64,000 nucleotides of DNA from Patiria pectinifera (taxonomy: Eukaryota; Echinodermata; Asteroidea; Valvatida; Asterinidae), in the NCBI GenBank assembly GCA_029964075.1, contig CM057140.1:13410643-13474642 (forward strand), read 5' to 3'. Shown here piece by piece: positions 50,091-61,400 of the stretch. The notes below the pieces were generated by a model. It saw nothing but the letters and a program-made list of their open reading frames with translations. It was not told where the DNA came from and made no database searches. Position numbers and translations under genes: made by a program. The first letter of the stretch is position 1. The number at the start of each line of letters is the position of its first letter.

Positions 50091-50774
50091 GTAACCTGTT
50101 GCCGCACAACAGTATTTATCACTATGTTGGAAACAGGCGATGTGTACATATATGCACTACACGTAATGGGCCGGATCGATATCAGAGAAAAGCCGGTGTG
50201 TTTGGTTAAAAATAACTCCTTGTCTGTGTTTGCTAGAATTTAGAGTAACACGAGAATTCGTGTGTGCACTTGGGAAATCGTTTTGGTGAACTGAAATCGT
50301 TCCTTCTTTAGGTTTTTGTTGGTCGTTCAGCTCCATGATTGTGCACAACTAAGTCCTACACTACAGACTACAGTAAACGGTAGGTAGGTAATAAAATTTA
50401 TTAAAAAAACAGTGGGTTTGGTATTGGGTTTAGAGGTGGCGATTGTATACAGGCCCTGTTCCTGGGAGTACGAGAACAGAAATCTACTACAGTGAGTATT
50501 ATAACTATTAACTTGTTGGATTCACCAAATTAGTAAGTAAAAGTGTTGTTGAAAACCATTATAATGCAGTATTGAATAAGTGAGGTTTTAACTAGTTTAT
50601 CATGTGCAGTTATTGTCCTTTTTTCGAGTGTGTTGCATCATAAAGTCATCAAGTCAAGTATTGAAATTGAATCATGTTTTGACTGAATTTCTTTATATTT
50701 CCAAATTACATGATATTGATATACAAAGTTAACCATCTGTTACTTGCTCTATGGATAAAATATGTGCATCAAAT

Positions 50775-51039
50775 TAGGGAAATATTCCCATATCTGGCCA
50801 TCACTTGTCACCCTGCTCGCAAACCAATTTGAAAACCAATTTGAAATTGAAATGAAATGAAATGAAACCGTATGAGACTGGTTTGAAAATTTTTAAGTGT
50901 CTTCTCAGTAAATACTTAATATTTTCCCTGCTAATTTTGATTTTTTAGGACATAGTTCACTATCGCTTTCTGCTGGCTGATAGTGTTAGGACACTGAAGG
51001 GACAAATTAGTGATGGCCAGATATGGGAATCTTTCCATA
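50775..51039. repeat. MITE with perfect 21-bp terminal inverted repeats
   Basis: The arm at 50784-50804 (ATTCCCATATCTGGCCATCA plus C) is the exact inverse complement of 51010-51030. Similarity extends outwards and inwards to about 30 bp. TA dinucleotides border both ends (50775-50776 and 51038-51039), a possible target duplication. The interior of about 200 bp has no coding capacity. Confidence 0.85.
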
Positions 51040-51917
51040 GTAGATAACAAAATTAATCTGTTTGATTTGTAGTTTGTGGTGCAATCTAATTCTAAAATTA
51101 GGTTTCCAGAAACTTGGCTCAATTCAGCCTAGGAATGCACCACCCCCTGCGGAATCCAAAGTTAATCCCCAGTGAATTTTGTAACTAGGCAACAATTGTG
51201 ACCCAAATCATTACCTTTTGTTGACATATTAAAACAAATTTGACAAAACCACTTGTTGCAATCCGCAGGTGTTACATCAGTGTATGAGAAACTGCCTATT
51301 GTCTGCCCATAACTTATTAACGAGTTGCAGTGTTCTTCGTGTGGGTGAATGAACAGTTCTGATAAATTTGCCAGCTGAAATCTTTTATGGTGGTTTGATA
51401 GTAATCTTGTTTACAGACTGTATCCATGACGAGATTTGCAAAGTGCTTCTGTTGTTGGTTTATTTACTCCGATCTTCAAGGGACAGACAGAATAAATTTG
51501 CAAACAATAGTTTAGGGGTTGTTGTCCATTATCAAGGTGATGTAGCAATTTATTGTGGTGTTCTCGGAGATAAAAATGGATACGTAGAGTAGTTGAAACA
51601 AACATCAAGCATGGTTGTGAAATTTTTTTCTTTCCTTTTCTTTTCATTTGCCTAGAAATCAGATGGAATCAAGCATTTTGACTAACAGAGGAAACGTTGT
51701 CTTCACTAACTTGTTGATGAATTGAGGAAAATTGTTCATGAATGCTATTTTGGAAATAGTACCTGAACTGGAATAGCAACTGGAAGATTTCTTTTTGTAA
51801 ACATCTTCTGAAGGTTGTGGAGGTACACGTCGAGTTAAAATTTCAGAGGAGAAGTGATAGTTACTATGGAACGATTGATGATGTTTTTTAGGTGACGCCA
51901 AATTTGACGTTGAAGCC

Positions 51918-52453
51918 ATGGGTAACGGTGCGGGCACCATGGGCCAGGGAGGGATAACCCTCCCCGCGCCCACCAAAAGCCGCTACAGGGCCTGGCAGAA
52001 ATTTGGCAACATCCGAACCACCCACATGGCCGTGCTGCGCATGCAGGGCGGCCAGGCCAACCGGCTGTGGAAAAACACTCGCAGCGAGCGGGAACCATGG
52101 AAGACGCTCCTTCTCCAGGCCAGGGAGAAGATCGAAGAAGAGCGCAGCGCCAAAAGCGGGGCCCGGGGGGCGGAGTCCGGCACCGACTACCGATCGGTCA
52201 TGCACGGCGAGGCCGCCGGGGTTCACCTAAAGCGCAACGCCCGAGAAGTCTGGGTTTTCATCAGTTCCACGTTCACGGACATGAAACTGGAGAGGAATTT
52301 ACTAATGGAGGACGTGTATCCGTTCGTCCGTGAGTACGCCCGTCTGATTGGTCTGTCCTTCAATGCCGTCGACATGAGGTGGGGGATACGACAGACGATG
52401 TGCGACGCTCACATGGCTAGTGAGATCTGTCTAGATGAGGTGGAAAGATGCAG
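51918..52453 (+). CDS. NACHT-WD exon 1: N-terminal extension and start of DUF4062
   Basis: The ATG has an ideal context (GAAGCCATGGG). The first residues, MGNGAGTMGQGG, fit an N-myristoylation motif. A basic, Gln/Arg-rich, probably helical stretch follows (about 20-85). From residue 111 it reads VWVFISSTFTDMKLERNLLM, the hallmark of DUF4062, then VDMRWGI. Donor CAG|GTGTGA. The frame stays open for the 26 bases between the acceptor-like TAG (51891) and the ATG, so a coding upstream exon is not excluded. Confidence 0.93.
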
Positions 52454-55400
52454 GTGTGATTTTATTCTTGATTTCAATCCAAAACAGAAAAAGCTAATAG
52501 AAAATTTCAGGTTCTCTTTTTTTTCCTCCGCATTTCAGCGGCTTATTTTGTGGCGCTGGTAAGTGCAGAATCGTTTGTTACTAAACGCGAAAATTTTACC
52601 GGTAGCTTTACCAAAACAAAAAAAGGTTTCCAACCAAATTATCATTGGATATACATTGCTTGCTCATTGGGATGGTCCGAACTTGAGTTGAGACTGGCCC
52701 AACTACAGTGCCCCAACTAGAACACAAAAGATAGTATGGTCCCAGTTTAAGTTGGGACCAAGGCGTAGTTGGGGCATAACATCTGTAATGTCGAGTTTAG
52801 TTGAGTTTTTGTGTGCCCAATAAGAATGAGTGTTATTGTGACTGCAGACAGACAGCCCTGAGCAGATTCCATTTATGACTTTTATAGCCAAGTTTTATAG
52901 CATGTCGGTAGTCTTTAACCGTGTGTTATACTCAAGTTGTAATCTTACTCAACCTTTACTTTAGGCTACGTGTAAATATACACATACAGTGATTGTTTTA
53001 ATGATTACATATTAAATCCTTGTTCTCAGTTTGCATTGTCACAGAGAAGATATGAAACACCCCCCCCCCCCGGCACTATTTCAACTGATTTTGAAAAAAA
53101 TTGTTGTTTTTCTTGTTTTTCCATTTTTTTTATACAAGATGTCAGGTAATTTTCAAATATGTTTAAATATATGTACAATCAGCAGTTTGAAAAGTTTTTT
53201 TATTAGAATAATTGTTATAGACTTGTACAAACCGACAAAAATCTTCAGGCCATTGTTTGAAGAGACTTTTCATGGTTTATTATTCCAATACAGGGAGCAT
53301 TCTGTGGGTCCGTTTTTTGTCTGCATCCTGGGCCAGAAGTACGGCTACCGGCCGATCCCGTACCGCGTGCCCCAGGCAATATTTGAGCCCCTCATTGGGT
53401 ACATCGGACGACAAGCCGAAACCGACAGCAAACAGGCCGAAGCTTTGCGGCTCATGAAGGAGTGGTTTCGTCTCGACACTAACTCTGTTGGTAAGACAAA
53501 GGATTTTGTTTGGTGGATGGAAATTTTTGTAAGGTTGGATTTACATCTCCTTAGAGGAAAAAATGTCATCGTTCAAAATTATGATTGGTTGTTGGACCTG
53601 CTGCTATATGTTTATCGATTCGAACCAGCCAGCTGACCCAGAGAAGCTTGGTGGTCGAGTGGTGAGACGTCTGCACTAGTAAGCAGGAGGTTACAGGTTA
53701 TAGTCCCACTCTTGTGAATTTTCTTCCCAATCCCTCGGACAGCACTGAGTATGGTGCTTATGAAATTACTTTGGCAAAGGCGAACCCAAAATTGAAAAAG
53801 GCAAACAGGAAGTGCTTACATTGGCGTTGTGTCAGTAGTGGGCACCATTTTTTAAGCCAACAGAAATGTTCAATCAATGCAAAGACTTAAAGACGATACT
53901 AGGCTTTGTTCATCAAAATGAGAGCTTCTTGAGTTAGCATGTTACTTCTTGTCTCCGTCGCAGATTGCGAGTACGTCATGCAACCCATTGTCTGGAAGTT
54001 CCCCAACCACAACAACGACCCGAAGCAGCGCGACAATTGGTGGACGGAGTTCTGCGCCATGAGGGCGGCCTTCTTCGCAGCGGTCAAGCAGATCGTCAAT
54101 GACCGCGATCTCAAACAGGAGATCCTGCGGTCCATCACGGAGGGCGAGATCGCGAAAGCCATCGAGGGTCACCACTCGGCCGGCCACTCCCGGTTTCACT
54201 TCTTCACCCGGTCTTTCACGGGATTCAACCTGAAGATGTCCGGCGCCAAATACTACGTGGACTGGGACGGGGACCGGGTGGACTCGGAGGCGCTGATGAA
54301 ACTGGATAACCTGACCGAGAGAATCGAAAACATGACCAGCGATGACAGAAATGAAAAGTGAGTTTTCTTGATTTCTCAGAATTCCTTGATTCTTTAAATT
54401 CCTAATCTTCAGAAAAGAAACAAAAGCTTTGACAATTATAAAAAATTGTTGAATAAAATTTCTGCAATCTGACATTGTTTCCCGCAGGTACAACCTCCAC
54501 TTTTCGCCGAGCGCCGACGCCATGTTCAACGACGAAAGAAACAAAGACCATCTGCGAAATTTCTTGGATCGTTTCTGCGACTACCTTGTGAAATCAATCC
54601 ACCGAGGTAAGAATGAAAAATTCAAATTTCTTCATCCTGAAAATTGAGCCCACCACTGATGTAACCTTCCAAGATTGTACATCAGAGCTTGTAATTTAAT
54701 TGTCCTTGGTTCGAATCCAAGTCACCATATTTGAAATTTCTGTTTTTTTCTCAGGTGCAGTGAACTTAGCAAGTGCCTTGGACGATCCTCTCTACTCAGA
54801 GGTTATCAGTCACAGCATCTTCTGCCGCGAGAGAGCAGATTTCTTCGCCGGACGGGAGAAGTTGATCGGGAGTGTCATGGCATACCTGAAGCGCCCTCAC
54901 GGGGAACGGGTAAGTGAGCTCACTCAAACATCTCACTTTACTTCCGTCAGTCTGTCATGCTTTATATCTTGTGCAAGTTCGGATATTTTCATAAAAAAAA
55001 ATTTACGCCACAAAAATTCAAACTAACCAGGACAAAATCATTAGCAAGTTTTGAGGCTGCCAACTTATTGGTCTGACTCGCTCAGTTGGTAGAGCGCTGG
55101 TACGGTATTGAAGAAGTTCCAGGTTCGAATCCCTCTTCAGTCATTTACCATTGGTTTTTGGTGTGTTTGTCTCTGCAGCCCTTCGTGGTGCATGGCTGCG
55201 GGGGAAGCGGCAAGTCCTCCCTCCTTGCTAAGGTCATCAGTCGATCTCTGGAATCCTGGAAAGGTTGTGAACTAGGAAGGTAAACTAATAACTTCATTTA
55301 TGCCTAAGAGGGGGCATTGTTTAACCCTAACCCCCTGAAGGCTCTTCAGGGGTCAAGTACCAAATACTACAGAATACTGTACATGTGTTGTGCGAACTTG

Positions 55401-58400
55401 TATGGAAAGAAATGCATACTACAGGTTCCTACTCAGTAGTATTTTGTAGCTTTAGGGGCGGTTAAGGGAGCAGTGTTTTTTTCTTTAAACATGCTACATT
55501 TCCCTAGTGGGAATAAGTGGCGTACCCAGTTTGTTGTCTTCTGGAACAAATGCAAATGCTCCCTCAATGGAACACTTATGTTCCGTAACAGTTCCTAATG
55601 TGCCCTCAATTTGGGCCCCTTGTTTTTCTTTTTCTTTTTCGCCAGCAAGTTTTAGAAACATGGCTTTTTTTTTTTTAAAGTTTTACAGCCTTGGGTAGCA
55701 CCCTTTCAAAGGGCGAGTAGTTTTGGCTTTCTGTTTAAAAATAGTTGCACTATTGTTATTTCCCCAGTTGTTTGTTGCACATTAACACACATGAAAGGAA
55801 AAACGCTACACCAATAACAAAAGGGTACATAAAAATGTCTTTACAAAAGACTACTTTATTCTAATCTGCATGTATTTTTAAATTGACAGGCCCGTTCAAC
55901 TGATGCGATTCATTGCCATTACCCCCCACTCCTCCAACATCCGAGACCTGCTCTACTTCATCTGTTTACAAGTAAGTGGTTTGGTTTTTTGATTTCCATC
56001 TTTCATCCAATCCTGTTAAAATAGGTAGCAACTTTTAACCAAATTGTATCATTGGAACGTGACCCCGCCCTGAGTCTGCTTCTTATCCCCTCTTTGACCC
56101 CCTTTCCTGATATGTCTTCATCTTGCTTTCTTAGCTGAGTTACTGCCTTAACCTGGACCAGGACTCTGTGCCGACCGACTACAAACTCCTTGAGAAGAGG
56201 TTTCATCAACTGCTCGCCAGGGCGACCGCAGAAAAACCTTTCAGTGAGTAGGCACAATTGAAGATTAAACAAAATGAAGAACATTTTTAAGGGTTGGGAG
56301 ATGTGATCTCATGCTTGTATTTGAATATTGCATCAGTGCTACGTTGAGCTCATTTGAGCAAACCACACATTACCTCCGTCCACCCCGTCACTATTTTTGT
56401 CACGCACTCTGGCAAACTTCAACAAGCAAAATTTACCGAGGCATTACCGTTGAACTGTGACTTATTTTGTAATCGTCCAAAAAAAAAAAAACTTCTAAAG
56501 TGAGACAGATACATTTTTTACCAGACTCAACCACTTACAACAGAAGATAAAATATTCCATATAATTGTTGAAAACCCTTTTAAAACACTACAAGTGTTTT
56601 TTTTCAATTTGCAGTGATCTTCTTGGATTCCCTGGATCAGCTCAGTAACGAGAACGAAGGTCGCGACCTCCACTGGCTCAGGCCCGCCCTCCCCAAACAC
56701 GTCCATCTCATTGTAACGATACGACCCAACGCTGGGGGCGCTCTGTCGGCCATGAAAAACATTGTCAAGGTGATAAAAGTTCAGATGTTTTTGCTTCAAG
56801 TTTGTTGAGATATTCTGCTTACAGAGTAAGTTTAATAGAGTTATGAAATTAGAACCTGGTTCATTGCACAGATAATGGGCTTGAAACTTGCCATGGAATT
56901 ATAGGACTTGTGTCCTCGGGCAAGACACTTTGTCATGATATTTTTGTTTCATCCCAGAACTGAAATGACTTTGTCGGCCATTATGACTTTTATTAAGCTT
57001 ATTTCTTTCCAGCAAGTTTTCTTAATTGTCAGCAGTATTTCATTAGTATTAGTCCATATTTGATATATTTTTTTTTACATTTCATAAGTTAATAGTTTGC
57101 ACATTGTGTTCTTTTCCCAGCACGAAGAGTCCTACCTAGAAGTCCAGAGACTAGACGAGCAGGACCAGAACAGCCTGATAGACATGATGCTGAGCAAGGC
57201 CGGCAGGAGGCTGCAACCAGACCAGAAGAGATTGGTGCTCAACGCGCACCACGACAACGACCCGACCCCCTTGTTTACCAGGCTGGCCTGCGATATAGCC
57301 ATGCGGTGGCGGTCTTACACGCCCATGGAGGAGTGCAAACTGGCCGACAGTACGCCGGGCCTGATTAGACAGTTGTTCAAGCAGTAAGTGTTGAGGCTAG
57401 CTCAGTGTGTGAATTAAGTAAATGGCTACGGCTGCCATTGGCATGCTGCTGGGCATATTCGTAGCCATAGACAACAGTGCCTACTGTGGACACAGCCAAG
57501 AGCATATTCAATCAATGACCATAGGTAGACTAGTGGTTGATTCTTGACATAACTTGTGCCTGCTCACTACTTGAACTAATAGTAACGTGCGAACGTCTCT
57601 AGTCAAACGATAGTCAAAACGACATCAGGAAACTTCTTGATCCTGGTTCCCTGCTGTGTATTATGATGCATTTATATTGGTAACCAGTGATGCGACAAAG
57701 CTGAGGGTGCGTGCTTACTACCTTGGTGCGACTCACAGGAGGCCTGGTGCCACCGCAGTGCCACCTCAGAAAATGGCGGTCGCCGAATTACTGTATAGGC
57801 TGGTCCAAAATTATCGACAAGACTAGTCCGACCATCGTCAAGCATCCGATCAGAATAAGTACAATTTTTTCAACATTTTTTTTCCATCAACTTGTTCTTG
57901 GCTGCCCAGTGTGGTCAGATTTGAACGTGACGTGTTTTTGCAAAACCCTGATTTTCAAACCTTTCAATTGTTCTTTTTCAACAGATTAGAAATCAAACAT
58001 GGTGAGATCTTTGTTCGCCATGCCCTGGGCTACCTGACTGCCTCAACCTCGGGCCTGTCAGCCAGTGAGCTCATCGACGTCCTGTCATGTGATGACGTGG
58101 TGCTGGATGATGTCTTCCAGTATCACATTCCACCAATCCGGAGACTGCCGCCGCTGCTGTGGACGCGACTCCGGCTGGACCTCGGTGAGCCTCTATGACA
58201 CATACAAATATTAACTGCTAACAAGTGTACTAGTGCCCTGTCCATTTGCTACAAAGGAAAATAGAACACTCTTGTAGCATTCACAGAAAGATGCACATAG
58301 TTAAAGATTAATGTCTTTACAATGCCAGTCAATATTCAAATATTGACTGACTCATAGTTAAAATGTCTTTACAGTGCCAGTCAATATACAAATATGGACT

Positions 58401-61400
58401 GACCGTGAGAGCACGAGCATCTGTGTATGTGCCACAAGAGAAAATAGAACACTCTTGAAGTCACTCATGGAAAGAGGCACATAGCTGAACAGTAGTCTAC
58501 TGTCTTTACAATGTCAGTCAATATAGAAATATTGACTGGTAGCGAGGGCACTAGTGTCATCTATGTGCCCAAGGGGAAATAGAAAGGAAAACAGTGTGTG
58601 GAGATTCCTGAATCCAACAGCTGGACCAGAGGGTTGCAGTTAATTATGAGTTTTCGGCCCTTCCTCTTTCTAGGTGACTACTTGGTTGAAGGCGGTGTGG
58701 ATAACTCGGTGGTCTACCGTTGGTATCACAGACTGTTCTACGAGACGGCCAGACAGATGTACCTGGATTCAGCAACTTTGCTACACCAGGCCCTTGCCAT
58801 GTACTTCCTGGGCAGGTCAGTATGCAGGGCTTGAAATTTCTGGTAAAATTCGATCAAACTATGAGGAAAATTCACTCAAAAATTTCCAAGAATCTTTTTT
58901 GAAACTGGGGCCAATGAAAAAAAAATAATAAATAAATAAATAATTTAGCGCAATTGGAACTGTAAAGTGTTTTTTTCTTAAAGATTAAAGTCAAATTACT
59001 GTCCAAAAACATTAAAGGGGAATGAAACCCTCCGTTTAATTAATTTTATTGAATGTCAATGTTGATCAGTCTCATAAATATTCATTAGGATTGATTAAGA
59101 TTGATGAACACTAGGGTGTAGTAAGATACCTTGAGATTCACAGACATGAATATTTATTAAGATGAAGTCACTAAAACATTTTAAGACAAGGTAAGACTCA
59201 CAAAAAATAAACAGTCATGACGATGAGGTTGATGAGGTCATGAATATTCAGTAAGATGAATTGAGATATCATGAACATGAATATTCATACAGTTGAGCCC
59301 TTTCGTATTATTGACAGGTGGGCGGACACCCCCAAGCCCTACACCGAGAAAGATTCAGGCAAGGTTGCCGTTGCCCACCGTCGCGTCCAATCCCAGCCCT
59401 TGATCCTTAACTCCGCCTCTGCCGGCCAGCATGAGTCCTTCGCAGACATCGGAGCCGCTGCCAAGCCCAAGACAGTACACTGGAACCTGCGGAAACTGAC
59501 GGAGTTGCCACGGCATCTCGTACGCGGCAACCTGTGGGAGGAGTGTGAGATGGTACGTTGCCTTGGTGATTTTTCAGCCTCATTTAAATCCAGCCCAATT
59601 TTCAACTGAAGTTCAAACTTCTGTCGTGTGGTTTTGATAATCTTGAATAACAATTCCAGCTTCAAGTAACTTCAGGTTCAGACACTCTTTGTTTAGTAGG
59701 TGTGATTCATGTTGAACCAATCAGAAAATTGAATCTTTATTTATATTTGGATGTAACAGGAGATGTGTTCAATACCCTGGCTTGAAGCAAAATGCCGGAC
59801 TGGACGTATCTACAAACTTCTCCTGGAATTGGCAGAGGTTGGTAGTTTCTTAACTTCATTTCACCCCCCCCCCCCAAAAAAAAATATTTTGTTAATAAAA
59901 TACGACAAGGCACGCCTTGTAACGGTGCACAAAATAGTATTGAATTGATTTTATTAGAATCGCTTTTCTCCGGAAACTGTATCATGCATCTGGTCTCCAT
60001 GGTGGGCAGGGTTTTGCCAAGTGCGGGGTAATCCTATAAAACAGCACTGCCCAGATCTCATCGCCAACGAACAATCAGGCTAAGTCACAAGTTAAGAGTC
60101 AGTTTAGAGTCTGAAAAGTGTATAATAATTTCTAATTACATTCTCCCAAACCATTCTTGAGTCAAGAGACGAACAAAAAAAACCAGATACAAATCCCAGT
60201 TTCGAAATATCACCCAGGATTTCCTAAAAAATAACTTGCAATATTTTTGACTTTCTCCACAGGCTGCCGACAAGAGTGAGCTGGTCAGCAATAAACTGAA
60301 GGATTTCTACCGCATGGTGCGATCCAACGTGACCATCATTCAGAAGTATCCTGAGCTGATCTGCCAACAAGCACTGAACGAGCCGGACTCCTCGACATGC
60401 TCAAATGTGGCCAAGGAGTACCTGGCCGTACGAGGCAAAAACTGTAAGCAAAAATCCGACTCCATTTTTGTGATTTGCCTTTGAAAAATCAGTAATAAAA
60501 ATAATTAGAGCGAGGAAATGTTGCCTAGTGGTTAGGGTTTCTGACTTATAAGAGGGTCAGGGGTTCAAATCCAGCTGCCAGCCATATGTTGTGTGTCCTT
60601 GGGCAAGCCACTTTATCTACACTTGCCTATCTTCTCTCTGGAGTATAAATTTGGGACTGGCATTAGCTGACTCATGATCAGAGGGTCAGGGGTTCGAATC
60701 CAGCCGCTGGCCAAATGTTGTGTCCCTGGGCAAGCCACTTTACCTACACTTGCCTCTCATTACCCATGAGTGTAAATGGGTACCAGCGTTAGATGGGGAG
60801 TGCCCTGCGATGGACTGGCATCCTACCGAGGGGTAATACAAATATTCTGAGTGGACTATAGTGAAACTTGTGAAGAAATTGGCAAGGAAATTTGTTTTCT
60901 CCTTCTTTAGTGTTCACGTGGTTGGATCTGTCCAAGGATCAGAACGAGAAAGCCGAGATCATGACGCTGACCCACACCGCGCCCGTCAGGCTCGTCCAGT
61001 TCTCCTCTAACTGCAAATATCTGGCCACGGCTTGCCAAGACCACACTGTGAGGGTGTGGAGGGTAAGTTGTAGTGCTTGTTGTCAAGTTCTCTTGTGTGA
61101 CGTTTAAATCAAAAGTAATAGAATTAATAATCGAAATAGAGAAGAAAGCGGTATTGAGCCTCACAATGGCTGGGTGCTACCTTCCTCAATCCTGCAAGAT
61201 CCTTGTTAATATTTTGGTCATTGTTGAAGGATAGTGAAAGGCTAAGAATCAGGGGTGAGACTTGTCAGGATTTTTTCTGATTTCAAGATTTTTTTGGGGT
61301 CGGGACTTTCCCTCAGTTCAGGATTTATAAAGTATCCCTTTTGAAATCTGGCATTGCTGAGGTTTTACTGTAAAGGACAAAAGAAATGTGTATTTTAAGG

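Larger units (their letters stand above)
49561..51891 (+). other. Intergenic region and probable 5' part of the NACHT-WD gene
   Basis: Contains a CpG-containing block at 50030-50200 with an NRF1 site and a MITE at 50775-51039. It then has AT-rich sequence ending in an acceptor-like TTTTTTAG at 51884-51891. The acceptor implies an upstream (probably non-coding) exon, which I could not place. Confidence 0.5.

Noticed and set aside
51888..52226. Minus-strand open frames over the first NACHT-WD exon
   Set aside because: Shadow frames of a GC-rich coding exon. The plus strand has the DUF4062 motif and correct splice phases.
52003..52333. Alternative plus-strand frames in exon 1 of the NACHT-WD gene
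   Set aside because: Proline/arginine-rich translations typical of out-of-frame reading of GC-rich coding sequence.
55074..55150. tRNA gene
   Set aside because: Acceptor and anticodon stems do not form; same SINE family as 24805.
55264..55265. Upstream donor after GGAAAG in the Walker A exon
   Set aside because: Joining from here gives an immediate stop in the next exon. The donor at 55280 keeps the frame.
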